Assembly (NCBI GenBank): GCA_964059195.1
Contig: CAXKWD010000006.1
Coordinates: 8,114,530-8,178,529 of the forward strand
DNA: 64,000 bases
Direction: 5' to 3'
From: Ectobius pallidus
Taxonomy: Eukaryota; Arthropoda; Insecta; Blattodea; Ectobiidae
Shown one piece after another: positions 42,968 to 52,154 of this stretch (positions within the stretch are counted from its first letter, which is position 1; each line of letters begins with the position of its first letter). Under the pieces are notes generated by a model. It searched no databases. It was not told the DNA's origin and was given only the letters and a program-made list of their open reading frames with translations. The translations under genes were made by a program, and so were the position numbers.

Positions 42968-43407
42968 TGTTCATGTGGAGCCATGTTATCAACAAATTGT
43001 CTGATGTCAGCAGTGCAGCCAGCACCATAAGCTGATGAACTTCTCGATTCCGATGTAGTTGAAATATCTCTCAAAAGTGGAGATGGTGATCGTGTAGCCC
43101 TTGGTGTTGTAACTTTACTTGTCTCAGACTCGCTTGTATGCGGAGATTGTGGCACTTGCTGCACATTGAACACTTGTCCTACAATGGTAGGTTTAGAAGA
43201 AGACTGTACAGGATATACTGAAGCGATTTCAGCACGAAATTTGTTACGTATTTCTTTAGGACATTTTATACACTTAGCCACATGATGTACCATCCTTGTT
43301 GCATTGTTCGCGTATTTCTTTCCACAAAATTTACATGTACCAACTTTTTTGCCGGATTCAGTATTAATATGATAATAATTCCAAATGGTGTATGTGATCT
43401 TTCCCAT
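40597..43407 (-). CDS. Chimeric open frame: hAT BED zinc finger fused to LINE endonuclease tail and RT
   Basis: A 936-codon frame is unbroken from 43407. Residues 1-146 are hAT transposase: ITYTIWNYYHINTESGKKVG, then CKFCGKKYANNATRMVHHVA with KC as a BED-type C2H2-like finger, a Ser/Thr-rich linker, and DNMAPHEQ. From residue 147 on it is LINE: FFFDPGYSDHLAQLIDTY holds the SDH motif at the end of an APE endonuclease. RT follows with KPIYKKGPKDMLENYRPISL, HGFTKGKS, FLDLSKAFDIISHDLLL, YGVPQGSILAPFLFILFIND, TLFADDTNILVGG and LGITVDEHLTWKPHI. The C-terminal QKRIVRTIIGANRNDTC and HNHNTRHKT blocks lack RNase H. The fusion follows from the insertion site being in frame. Whether it is expressed is unknown. 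Confidence 0.88.
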   Translation of the reverse strand: MGKITYTIWNYYHINTESGKKVGTCKFCGKKYANNATRMVHHVAKCIKCPKEIRNKFRAEIASVYPVQSSSKPTIVGQVFNVQQVPQSPHTSESETSKVTTPRATRSPSPLLRDISTTSESRSSSAYGAGCTADIRQFVDNMAPHEQVSLTIYNNILESFTLLKSIYPLMSFFFDPGYSDHLAQLIDTYNSHTKVSQSTTPPPIKYKYARKLNKKSMDYLNILLEKESWESIYQHESANYACEDFLNILKHQMDIASPITKVKIHQHKNSWITPGIKTSSKKLKQLSKISKTSLDPNITLYTKKYKKIYNKVLVAAKKKYNDNYINKASNKSKAMWDVIKKEISLSKGSTDPKQSTLFEAFKSQVSNPTVLATAFNDHYCTIAKQTLHNQSLKPIAPLAKLNFNLNDKTIFLYPAEKSEIITIIKNLARKNSLGTDGIPPSLIKSCSKYLVDPLCHLANLSLSTGQFPDILKTAIIKPIYKKGPKDMLENYRPISLLSPISKILERVMLNRIESFMSHCEIISEHQHGFTKGKSIESAVYKFIEYVRYTLDSGHSCIGLFLDLSKAFDIISHDLLLNKLENYGVRGTALSWFNSYLSNRFQVVEITHFNKTNLTLEKYTSEKKQIQYGVPQGSILAPFLFILFINDLPLNNDSELTTLFADDTNILVGGKNEHQLKCKIDTVAQQLIDWFRTNGLILNESKSAAISFHHKRNNNPPKPIITFENSINYTSSAKFLGITVDEHLTWKPHIEEINRKLGKFTYAMFHIKKFTNLPTVKTLYFAHVHSILRYGIIFWGNSTYSKSVFRLQKRIVRTIIGANRNDTCRPIFQDLHIMPLPSLYMYELLLHVKKHMEDFKKIEAIHNHNTRHKTNLSIPSHSTSLFQKGVIYTGINLFNKLPHHLKNIHCTNKFKKSLKTFFNNACFYSIEEYCNHVRTTQ
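42968..43407 (-). pseudogene. hAT transposase exon 1, 5' part with BED finger
   Basis: The ATG at 43407 begins MGKITYTIWNYYHI. Zinc ligands are C23/C26 (GTCKFCG) and, after the spacer, H and C in MVHHVAKCIKC. A linker rich in S, T and P follows. The sequence stops being transposase at APHEQ, where the LINE enters. BED fingers bind DNA at the transposon ends. Confidence 0.85.
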
Positions 43408-43623
43408 TTTCAGGTGTCAAGCCCTCTCTTCTTAGACATAAAATATAATATAGAAACACACTGCTGCCCACAAACCCAATGCTCTACTCTGTGTAAATTT
43501 ATATAACTATATTGATTTGATATAATTTGAATAATGCACACAAATTAATGCTGTAGCCACTGCTGCTGCCTGCTATGTAGGTTCAACGAGCTTGTGAGGT
43601 CTCCAGGTCCTGACTGCTCAATC

Positions 43624-43880
43624 TTAATCTAGATGATGCAATGAGGAAGGGGATTTCCCTTTCTGAAATGAAGAAGGGGATTTCCCCTTTCCCCTTCCCA
43701 CTAGATGATGAAATGAGGAAGGGATTTCCCCTTCCCACTAGATGATGAAATAAGGAAGGGGATTTCCCTTTCTGAAATAAGGAAGGGGATTTGCTACTCT
43801 CAATAGATGATGAAATGAGGAAGGGCCCTTTCTGAAATAAGGAATGGGATTTCCCTTTCTCAAATAAGTGGTTCAGGTTA
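43624..43880. repeat. Short tandem repeat, GGAAGGGGATTTCCCTTTC units
   Basis: About eight imperfect units built on GAAATAAGGAAGGGGATTTC and CCTTTCT or CCTTCCCACTAGATGAT. A few more degenerate units follow at 44225-44300. The GGGGATTTCCCC core is palindromic. It lies in the non-coding right part of the hAT element. Confidence 0.85.
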
Positions 43881-43910
43881 GGTGGCACCAGGCCTTTAGC
43901 TTGAAATATA

Positions 43911-44193
43911 TAAATATATATAAAGGAGAGGAAAGTGCTAAAGAACTTACCAATTGGCAGGAGAAGCTCTGGTCACTTAGTAACACACCTAAATAAAACA
44001 TTAAAGTTGAAAATTTCCGGACAAACTCTGTCCTTTGTCAATCACTTCATTCTCCAAGTGATTGACAAAGGACAAAGTTTGTCCAAAAATTTTCAACTTT
44101 AATGTTTTATTTATGTGTGTTTGTATCAGACCAGAGCCAGCACCAATTGAAGACCAGCCTGGCAATTGGTAAGTGCTCTGGCACTTTCTTCTC

Positions 44194-44215
<22 letters not shown>
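43911..44215. mobile_element. Fold-back element: long hairpin with about 140-bp arms
   Basis: The left arm (43911-44047) and right arm (44054-44215) are inverted copies around a centre near 44050. AAATAAAACATTAAAGTTGA is mirrored by TCAACTTTAATGTTTTATTT, GACAAA.TCTGTCCTTTGTCA by TGACAAAGGACAAAGTTTGT, and CTTACCAATTGGCAG by a CTGGCAATTGGTAAG-like end. The loop is a few bases. A short extra segment sits in the right arm. Both outer ends are (TA)n-rich. A transcript would fold into one long double-stranded stem. Confidence 0.85.
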
Positions 44216-44228
<13 letters not shown>

Positions 44229-44425
44229 CTTTCTCAAATATGCAATTGGATTTCCCTGTCTCAAATAAGAAAGGGATTTCACTTTCTCAAATAAGCAATT
44301 TGGCTGCCTGGGGCTTGGACACATACACACACTTAAAAAAAGCACTTAATCATATTTTTCCGACGTTCTGAAAAATTTCCAATTTTTCCGTTGAAAATTT
44401 TCCGACTCACATCACTATCGCTGAC

Positions 44426-45110
44426 ACCTCGACATACGTTGGATCCTTGCACGCGGCTAGCTGGAAGTTCCACCTTCGTTTCCAACGTATTGCGTCTCTT
44501 GCAGTGCAGCTATTTGCTGACGCATTTCCTTCCTTGGATTGTTGCTGTCCTTTAGTACCTTTTTGCTCTCCACTATTTTTTCTCCATCCTCCCAAAGTTG
44601 TAGTCTACCCAGTGTATACCAATAAATGATAGTAAGTTGCCTAATGCAACATGGAAAGATTATTAAGTGCCAGTATGGTACTTTACGAGATTGTGTGGGG
44701 GAAGGAAAAATGCCCGTCCGTCTGTCTGTCCGTGTGCATCTTTCGTCTGAGCTAGCTTTTTCAAAAGTTCTTCACTGACTATAAAAACCACTGTGAACTT
44801 TCTCAACTTAGTTATACAATATTTTCCGCCAACATGATTTATGTTACTCAACTTTCAACCAAAATAGCATTTTTTTCTTCATATTTTCATTTCTGACAAT
44901 ATCTAAGCTACGAGGACCAAGGCCAAGTACAAGGGCCGCACATATTTGGTGAAGTGGAAGAAAAGACCTTACGGTCTTAACTTCTCCAGGTTAAATAAAC
45001 TATTATTATTATTACTATTATTATATTTTATAAGGTTAAATGTGAATTTTCTGAAGGTCAAATAAAGAGAGAAAAGCAAACATTATATTTGTCCACTAAA
45101 ACATCCATAT
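44426..45110. other. Flank after the hAT element, no gene
   Basis: Sequence that was contiguous with 28519 before the hAT insertion. It contains the inverted copy of the AGAC-rich repeat (44650-44745) and an ATT microsatellite (45003-45032). No coding region is recognised. Confidence 0.6.
44650..44745 (+). repeat. AGAC/GTCTGTC-rich dispersed repeat end, inverted relative to 6550-6640
   Basis: AAGTGCCAGTATGGTACTTT, GAGATTGTGTGGGGGAAGGA and GTCCGTCTGTCTGTCCGTGT match the complement of 6535-6640 (..GTCCCCACACACAATCTCAT with AAAGTACCATACTGGCACTT). The two copies are 38 kb apart. Confidence 0.85.
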
Positions 45111-45850
45111 CAATCCTGAATTCCACAGTTTCTCGTACATTTAAAAGATGTTTTTAAAATGATTTTTGTCAGTGGATAAAAGTTCTTGAGAAGAACCCTA
45201 CCATGAGTATTAGAAGGGAGGTGAGTAAAGTGATCAATAGCAGCATAACAGCGAGGATTCTAAAAAAAGTCTTATCCCCAACAAATCTGATCTATCATGT
45301 TGTTTTGGTTTGCACATAAAGAGGATGTGCCTTTGCAACCTATAATCCCTGTCTATAACCATCCAGCTTTTGGGTAGGTGAAAAGATTGAGTGATATACA
45401 AAAGGGAACAAGATGGTCTATTGGCAACTCGTTCAAGGCTAGAAGTCTTTTAGAGAATATGAAGTATGGAAATGATTTGTGTATGTTTAGTTTGGATGTG
45501 GTCTCGTTATATCCTAGCATACCTAGAGAACAAGCGAGTGTTTATTTAGGTGGCTTATCAAACAAGGAGTGGACTGTGTGGTGGCCAACAAATATGATAG
45601 ATGGTTCAGGGTGTGAACTGAATAGGTGTTTGAATTTGATGGAATTATTTACAAACAAAAAGAGGGTTTAGCTATGGGAAACCCAGTGTCGGGGTTCGTA
45701 TCGGATGTGTTTCATGGAAAAACAAGTGATTGGGAAGAACATTGATAATATATTGCCTTTAGTGTTGCCACCTTTCTGTAGGGCTAAGGAGGGACACTTA
45801 TGGAATATATGCAGATCGCCGATCTTCATACCTAAATTCGTACTTGGAAC
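45110..45850 (+). pseudogene. Penelope-like RT fragment (N-terminal half)
   Basis: The plus-strand reading has NPTMSIRREVSKVINSS early on, then a 97-codon frame with GTRWSIGNSFKARSLLENMK and the RT motif DLCMFSLDVVSLYPSIPREQ (first catalytic D region). After a frame change comes GLAMGNPVSGFVSDVFMEKQ, followed by decayed sequence to about 45850. The order LDVVSLYP...AMGNPVS is that of Penelope-like RTs. The YVDD block and GIY-YIG are missing. It differs from the copy at 10212, so it is another family or subfamily. Confidence 0.75.
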
Positions 45851-46389
45851 AATGTATTAGTAATAGAAAGATGGAATGTATTCATTACAAAGCCAAAAAG
45901 CTGTGTAACAGTAACACTAACATTAGAATAGAAAAGATTAGCATGATAATAATAAAATTAAAAACCTGGGCAAATTCACGACTTGAAGCTGTATTTCTTT
46001 TTTTATTTGGCAGTTCTAATAGTTCTTTGATGTGTCACTCTCACTACATAGTGATTACAGGTATCTATAACATTTGTAGAAATTATTATTTCACTCTTTA
46101 TGAGGTCAGCTGAGAACTTGTCTCTGGATTCTGTGCATTTTAGAATCATGAGAGGACAATCCATCCACAAATGCATTGCTTCCAGGAACTAATATAATTC
46201 CTCATATAACTCATCCAAATTAACATCAGATTCTACATCTTCTTCTTCTTCTCCTCTTCGTCTTTATTTATGTGACGTTCCTGCCTTCTCCAAAGGAAGG
46301 CTACTACGTCCCGGCCTCTGTGAGATTATAAGCCCCTGGCCATCCACCAGGGGTCGTATTCTGTAACTTTCGCCACCAACGCATTGGTG
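45851..46389. other. Non-coding stretch before the first I-type LINE
   Basis: No gene recognised. There is a (CTT)n-like stretch near 46231-46262 and a hairpin CCCCTGG...CCAGGGG near 46335-46355. The short frames here carry no known motif. Confidence 0.5.
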
Positions 46390-46402
46390 TTGTTGAGAGC
46401 TC

Positions 46403-46695
46403 GCAGTTGTTCGGTAGTACCCGTGTGGAGTGGATGTTTTTCGCTTGTGTTCCGAGTTGTGTTGTACGGCAGTATTCGGTTAACGTCAAGTGACTGCAAC
46501 TTCCTTGAGGGTGTACGAAATTGTTCGGGTTTTGTGCCCAATAACGTTTTCCATTACTATTACTCATCGTGAACACTGTGTATAGTTGAACTATTAGTTA
46601 TATACAGGTCTGGACTTTTTTCCCCCATTCTGGATAAGGTAGTCTCTGTTCAGGAGGAAAATGAAGAAGAAACGCAAAAAAACCCACCAATATCT
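46403..46695 (+). promoter_or_regulatory. LINE 5' UTR, presumed internal promoter
   Basis: The 293 bp from the element start (GCAGTTGTTCGG) to the ORF1 ATG. Position and family suggest an internal promoter. This is inferred, not seen as a motif. Confidence 0.5.
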
Positions 46696-48072
46696 ATGGA
46701 GATTTCATCGGAACTTCCGATTGCCGATTCTACGCCCCCCATTAGTGCGTGGCCTTCATTTCGTTACGAAAAGCATGATATAGGTCCTTTTCAAGTATAT
46801 GTTGAGTCAAAAGAAAAAAATTTAGGGCACTTGCATCCATTAGCACTTGGCAAAATCCTGCATGAGGAGGAAGTGCCACACATACACCAGATATCGCGTC
46901 TAGGACGAAATAAAATCAAAGTCGTCTTCCTGACTGGCTCAGATGCCAACAACTTTTTGCAAAGTCCGATTCTACACAAACACAATCTGATAGCATATTT
47001 TCCGACGACTGCCCTCTTTGTTAAGGGGATCATTCGAGGAATAGACACTCACATGGACTTGGCGGATGTTGGTCCGAATTTAGTCTCCCCTTATGGTAGG
47101 GTGGCAGATTTGCGCAGGATCAATCGCAAAAGGGTTATTGGGGAGGAAATCACATTTATTCCCACACAATCAGTCATAGCATCTTTTCGGGGAAAAACGG
47201 TCCCCACACACGTTCATTTATTCAAACTTGAGTTAAAAGTAGACAAGTTCCGCTACAAACTCACCCAATGTTATAATTGTTGGCGATATGGCCACCAAGG
47301 AAAACAGTGTAGGGGAAAGACAAGGTGCCCCATCTGTATGGAGGAACATCAGGAAAGTGCCTGTAGGGCTCCCACTCTTAAGTGTGGGAACTGCAAAGGT
47401 AAGCATAAGGCCTACGAGCAGGCTTGTCCTGAACGTGCTAAACAAATGCGCATCAATGACCTTATGTCGGAACACAATATTTTGTTCTATGATGCTCTAT
47501 CTCTGCATAAAGAAAGGAGTGAATACAACATTCATCCAAATCAATTCCCATCTTTAGCCCCCACTAGTGCCTGGAAGGGTCCCAATCCAAATATCGTCAG
47601 AGCACCTCCTCGCGAGGAAGTAGCTCCCCTACCAATGAAACAAAAGACGAGAGATCTTGTGGTGGAAAAGAGGCCACATCTGGTTCCTCATCAGGAGGGA
47701 GGGCCTGAGGCCCGAGAACCAGCCAAACGGCTCAAACCACCTCCTTATCATAGCCCTCCAGCTGAAAGAAAACAGACTGTATCTCGAGATCAGCAGCCAC
47801 GCAAGGTGGAAACATCTACTCGGCCTGAGTGTCCCAGACCGTCCTCCTCAATAAGGGAGAAGCCTTCTCATTCCAAGCAGGACAAACAGGTTCCTCCCCC
47901 TCCGGATGCCCCGATACCAGAGGGTATGGTGGAGGAAGTGGATAACTTTAAGGCTAAGGTTAATAGCCTTTTCTATGAGTTGGGAAAAACTACAAGGACC
48001 AAAGGGTCGGTTTCTTTAAAATACCACTTGATGAAACACATATCTCAACTTGTAGAAACCCATTTTCTTTAA
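46696..48072 (+). CDS. LINE ORF1 (gag-like, three zinc knuckles)
   Basis: 458 codons. The N-terminal half has an RNA-binding-like region (SFRYEKHDIGPFQVYVESKE, HPLALGKILHEE, KVVFLTGSDANNFL, ALFVKGIIRGID, FIPTQSVIASFRGKTVPTHV). Three CCHC-type knuckles lie at about residues 192-246: CYNCWRYGHQGKQC, CPICMEEHQESAC and CGNCKGKHKAYEQAC. A proline- and basic-rich tail (KRLKPPPYHSPPAERKQ) follows, with a short helical end. ORF1 proteins of I-type LINEs bind the element RNA as a ribonucleoprotein and help nuclear delivery. The first ATG in frame after an upstream stop was taken. ORF2 follows after 47 bp. Confidence 0.92.
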   Translation: MEISSELPIADSTPPISAWPSFRYEKHDIGPFQVYVESKEKNLGHLHPLALGKILHEEEVPHIHQISRLGRNKIKVVFLTGSDANNFLQSPILHKHNLIAYFPTTALFVKGIIRGIDTHMDLADVGPNLVSPYGRVADLRRINRKRVIGEEITFIPTQSVIASFRGKTVPTHVHLFKLELKVDKFRYKLTQCYNCWRYGHQGKQCRGKTRCPICMEEHQESACRAPTLKCGNCKGKHKAYEQACPERAKQMRINDLMSEHNILFYDALSLHKERSEYNIHPNQFPSLAPTSAWKGPNPNIVRAPPREEVAPLPMKQKTRDLVVEKRPHLVPHQEGGPEAREPAKRLKPPPYHSPPAERKQTVSRDQQPRKVETSTRPECPRPSSSIREKPSHSKQDKQVPPPPDAPIPEGMVEEVDNFKAKVNSLFYELGKTTRTKGSVSLKYHLMKHISQLVETHFL

Positions 48073-48119
48073 TTCTCTCACTCCTACTCGGTTAGCTCAT
48101 ACACTCACATACACTTAAT

Positions 48120-51100
48120 ATGAAAATTCTACAATGGAATGCAAGAAGCATTAGAAGTAAATTGCCAGAACTCCATCACTTAGCAGATACCCACTTCATT
48201 GATATCATGCTCATCTCTGAGATCTGGCTTCCCCCGGATTCATCCTTTTCTCTTCAACGATATCATACCTTAAGAACAGATCGCCCAGACGGACGAGGGG
48301 GTACAGCTATATTAGTACATTCTTCCTTCACCTATCATACAGTTACCGTTCGTCCACCACATGAATACGTAAATCTAACTGCGGTCAAAGTTCGGGATGT
48401 AGTCTTCGTTGTCTTATACAAACCTCCAACTGTCAGGGTTAGTACAGGTGCTTGGAAACATTTTTTCTCTCAATTCAAGGAGCCAACGATTGTGGGTGGG
48501 GATTTTAATTCCCATCATCCCCATTGGTATAGCTCCCATACCACTTACCAAGGACTTAATTTATATCGGGCGATCTCGGATAGTTCTTTTATTTGTCTCA
48601 ATTCGAATACCATTACAGCAATCCATCCATCTACACATACGCAATCGGTTCTTGATTTAACGTTTGTGTCTTCTCATTTGGCAGCATCTGTGGAGTGGGC
48701 AAGACTCCCTGACACTTTAGGGAGCGATCACTTTCCACTTCTTCTCCATTATACTCCATCCAATCAACGATCTGGTCAGTACGGCATAGCAGATACACAG
48801 TTAAGACCTGTTCGACGCCGACTCCAAGCGATCGACTGGGATCAATACCATGATTTTCTTTCACAGCGATTCCAACCTCTTCCGGTGAATGAAAATTCTT
48901 TGAGTGCATATGACAGCGTAATCACACCAATTAATGACTATCTAAACTTATATCATCCCATTTGCCATTCTTTCTCCCCACAAAGAAGATCTTACAGCAA
49001 ATTTTGGTGGAACCCACAGTGCTCGCATGCGGTTGCTCTTAGACGACGTGCGTTCAGCCAATATAATCGTCAACCTAACACGACCAATTATCTTAACTTG
49101 AGAAGACAAACGACACTCACAGCTAAAATCATCAAATCTGCCAAACGCACAGCCTGGAAAAATTATTGTTCTTCCCTCAGCGCCCAATCTTCATATTCTT
49201 CTATCTGGAAAACCATAAGATCGCTAAATGGTCATAATTCCCCTCGGACAAGATCCCCTTCGTTAGACATCTTGACTACATTTCACTCGGAGTTGGCACC
49301 CCCTACAGCAGAACCCTGTTCCTCACCCCTTCCTACAGATCCAGCTAGCGTTCCTAGTCCATTTGACATTCCATTTACATTCCCTGAATATTCAGCCATA
49401 TTAAAACGGAAGAAGAATGGTTTTTCGTATTCCATGTTGCGACATCTACCACATCGTATGCATCTATTCTTATTGAACTGGTATAATTACATCTATCAAC
49501 ATCCTGTGATACCGTCTTCATGGTCCGATTGCCTAGTTCTACCTATTCCAAAGACTCAACAGATCAGTGACACCACTCACCTTCGTCCCATAACACTGCT
49601 CTCTTGCTTTAGAAAATTGTTTGAGGCCCTATTACAGCAAAGGATACTTTGGTTTTTAGAACATAGGCGTCTTCTCGGGAATACCCAGGCAGGATTTCGG
49701 AAGGGACGATCAACACTGGATAATTTATCGGTTTTGGTCGTCGATATCTTATTAGCCTTTTCAACAAGGACTATGGTGGATGCAGTCTTTATTGATCTTT
49801 CCAAAGCATATGACTCAGTACAATTACCTATTCTCATGGATATCCTTTTACATCTCCACTTCCATAACAATGTCATTAAGATGCTTACATTATTGTTTAC
49901 AGCTCGGGTAGTCTATGTTGAAAACTCATATGGATATCGTCACTCGAGAAGAACATCGCTGGGTCTCCCACAAGGGTCCAGTTTAAGTCCATTGTTGTAC
50001 CTCATCTATACACATACTCTGGAATCCAATATCAATCCATATTGTAGAATTCTTCAGTATGCAGATGACATTCTCATTTACAAGAGGACTCGATCCTTGC
50101 AGGAATCTACACCAGACCTGCAACAAGCAATGAATAAACTTCACCATTGGGGATCTGAAAAAGGTCTGTCAGTAAATGGCAACAAAACAGTCCGCATGAT
50201 TTTTACCCGTCGCATATTACATCAAATTCCGAGGCTCAGTTATGCAGGTGATAACATTCAAGTTGTACAACACCATAGATTCTTAGGTTTACTATTAGAC
50301 TCTAAGCTCAACTGGCGAGCACATATCAGGGAAGTTATTCATCGGTCCGAAAGGGGAAGTAACATTATCAAAGCATTAACCACAACATGGTGGGGAGCTA
50401 ATGTTCAACAGCTCCACATAGCTTACAAATCCATCATTCGTAGTAAAATCGAATATGGAGGATTTCTTTATGACAATGCCTCTTCCACCGACTTACAAAA
50501 ATTGGATACCTTACACACTACTATACTCAAACGCGTCGCGGGTGCTATGAGATCATCACCTAATCATGCATTACCAGTGCAAATGGCTGAATATCCATAT
50601 GCTTTCCGACGACGGATCCTAGCTACCAATTTCCTCTTACACCAGATTTCGTTTACTGCCTCGCCTGTTATTCCCAAACTTACCCTTTTGTCCAGATGGT
50701 ACAACTCATCCTGTATAAACCGAAGACCTACTCAACCTGCTATTCTCTGGGCTTTCGAAAAAATACAACCGTATGTTCAGGATATAGTTCGAACTCGGGA
50801 AATACCGTGTTATACCTGTCCCTATCAGGTTTTACATTTTTCTTTTCCGGCTAAATTACAGTTTACAGATCAGGACAGAAACTTATTCTTAACAGGTCCA
50901 GCCCGTCTCTTAAGTCAACCACATCTATCCATATTTACAGATGGATCGAAAAATACTGTCACTCAAGCTGTGGGAGCGGCATATTTGGTACCGTCCCTCC
51001 ACATCTCAAGGCTTTATCATTTACCCCCTACTACCACTGTTTTCATGGCGGAGTTATTTGCCTTCCGTCAGGCGCTCCTATGGATTAAACAAACCACTCA

Positions 51101-51797
51101 CACTCGTCCAATAGAGATTTATTCGGATTCGCAGAGTGTACTGTCTGCGCTTAAGGACCCTCAAACTTCGGCGCATACCAACTGGTGGATACTTCATGTC
51201 AAACAGATTTGGTTCCAGCTTTTACAGGAGGGTATTACTGTTACTCTGCGATGGATTCCTGGTCATTCAGGTATTCCGGGTAACGAGATGGTCGATCGTC
51301 TGGCCAAAGAAGCCAGCATACAAGGCCAATTTACTTCTATTTTGCTTCCGGCAGTTTCATACAAACACCACATTCTCACACGAATAAGACAGGACTGGCA
51401 ACGGAACTGGGAGGCATATGGTACATCATCGAACATAGCTTATTATAGATTACAACCGATTATTCCGATTCATCCCTGGTTTCATAACGTCACTTTCCCA
51501 AGATGGTTTATTTCTTCCATTATTCGCATCCGGTTGAATCATACGAACACTCCAGTGTTTTTAAATAAAATAAAATTCTCTGAAACTTCCCTTTGTACAT
51601 GTAAGAACATCGGAGATGTAAACCACATAGTTTTAGCATGTCCCTTGAACGCTCAGGCTAATTATCATTTCTTGAATAGCCTACGACAGAAGGGTCTCCC
51701 ATTTCCGATGTCCATACACACATTATTACATGCTCCTACAATGGACATTTTGCACCTACTTTATACTCATATGAAGAGGTGTAAAATCAAATTGTAA
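48120..51797 (+). CDS. LINE ORF2: APE endonuclease, RT, RNase H
   Basis: 1225 codons, unbroken. The APE-type endonuclease occupies about 1-225: ILQWNARSIRSKLPEL, LISEIWLPPD, RGGTAILVHSSF, VGGDFNSHHPHW and GSDHFPLLLHYT (N, E, D, D, H residues present). RT is at about 440-720: HLRPITLLSCFRKLFEALLQ, QAGFRKGRSTLDNLS, AVFIDLSKAYDSVQ, LGLPQGSSLSPLLYLIYTHT and QYADDILIYKR (YADD near 647). RNase H is at about 937-1065: IFTDGSKNTVTQAVGAAYLV, MAELFAFRQALLWIK, IYSDSQSVLSAL and RWIPGHSGIPGNEMVDRLAK. A C-terminal CTCKNIGDVNHIVLAC finger closes it. It nicks DNA and copies the element RNA at the nick. All key residues are in place. Confidence 0.95.
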   Translation: MKILQWNARSIRSKLPELHHLADTHFIDIMLISEIWLPPDSSFSLQRYHTLRTDRPDGRGGTAILVHSSFTYHTVTVRPPHEYVNLTAVKVRDVVFVVLYKPPTVRVSTGAWKHFFSQFKEPTIVGGDFNSHHPHWYSSHTTYQGLNLYRAISDSSFICLNSNTITAIHPSTHTQSVLDLTFVSSHLAASVEWARLPDTLGSDHFPLLLHYTPSNQRSGQYGIADTQLRPVRRRLQAIDWDQYHDFLSQRFQPLPVNENSLSAYDSVITPINDYLNLYHPICHSFSPQRRSYSKFWWNPQCSHAVALRRRAFSQYNRQPNTTNYLNLRRQTTLTAKIIKSAKRTAWKNYCSSLSAQSSYSSIWKTIRSLNGHNSPRTRSPSLDILTTFHSELAPPTAEPCSSPLPTDPASVPSPFDIPFTFPEYSAILKRKKNGFSYSMLRHLPHRMHLFLLNWYNYIYQHPVIPSSWSDCLVLPIPKTQQISDTTHLRPITLLSCFRKLFEALLQQRILWFLEHRRLLGNTQAGFRKGRSTLDNLSVLVVDILLAFSTRTMVDAVFIDLSKAYDSVQLPILMDILLHLHFHNNVIKMLTLLFTARVVYVENSYGYRHSRRTSLGLPQGSSLSPLLYLIYTHTLESNINPYCRILQYADDILIYKRTRSLQESTPDLQQAMNKLHHWGSEKGLSVNGNKTVRMIFTRRILHQIPRLSYAGDNIQVVQHHRFLGLLLDSKLNWRAHIREVIHRSERGSNIIKALTTTWWGANVQQLHIAYKSIIRSKIEYGGFLYDNASSTDLQKLDTLHTTILKRVAGAMRSSPNHALPVQMAEYPYAFRRRILATNFLLHQISFTASPVIPKLTLLSRWYNSSCINRRPTQPAILWAFEKIQPYVQDIVRTREIPCYTCPYQVLHFSFPAKLQFTDQDRNLFLTGPARLLSQPHLSIFTDGSKNTVTQAVGAAYLVPSLHISRLYHLPPTTTVFMAELFAFRQALLWIKQTTHTRPIEIYSDSQSVLSALKDPQTSAHTNWWILHVKQIWFQLLQEGITVTLRWIPGHSGIPGNEMVDRLAKEASIQGQFTSILLPAVSYKHHILTRIRQDWQRNWEAYGTSSNIAYYRLQPIIPIHPWFHNVTFPRWFISSIIRIRLNHTNTPVFLNKIKFSETSLCTCKNIGDVNHIVLACPLNAQANYHFLNSLRQKGLPFPMSIHTLLHAPTMDILHLLYTHMKRCKIKL

Positions 51798-52154
51798 CTT
51801 ACACACCTTTCTTTTTGGCCTACGGTCTTCATACCAGGGTGCATTTTCGGCCCCTCCCTCATATGTCTCGACGCACCTCGATGACGACCAGTTTTCCTCT
51901 GTTCCACTTCATCCTGTAATGTAACCATTGGTTTTAGTACATATTTACAACATAGACATATTTACACACACTTCCACATTTCCATATTACATCTACATAC
52001 CAGGTACCGAGTTCATTAGCTTTCCTTGGATGGATTTGTACATAACATCGATAAACAATAACACACTAGAGTCCCCTTATCCCCACTCAGGGGCCACTTC
52101 ACTACCATTTCAATAAATAACTACATTTGGGAATATTCACACATTGTGTATTGA
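51798..52154 (+). other. LINE 3' UTR, first part
   Basis: Non-coding. Contains CAATAAATAA-like polyadenylation-type sequence near 52112. It resumes after the nested transposon at 54002 and ends in (GAA)n. Confidence 0.75.

Larger units (their letters stand above)
28528..44417 (-). mobile_element. hAT DNA transposon, about 15.9 kb with nested insertions
   Basis: The left end starts TAGTGTTGTTA and the complement of the right end starts TAGTGATGTGA, both fitting the hAT YARNG rule and both followed by TTTTCC/GGAAAAATTGG-rich sequence. The 8-bp sequence TCGCTGAC stands immediately outside both ends (28520-28527 and 44418-44425), the TSD length of hAT. Inside are the element's own BED and hATC transposase pieces on the minus strand, plus LINE fragments, a BEL element, a second LINE and a hairpin. 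Without these insertions it would be several kb long. Confidence 0.9.

Noticed and set aside
43624..43880. CRISPR-like array
   Set aside because: Units are contiguous and degenerate without unique spacers, and the genome is eukaryotic.
43583..43888. 101-codon frame with repeated SLFQKG words
   Set aside because: Direct product of the GGGGATTTCCC tandem repeat.
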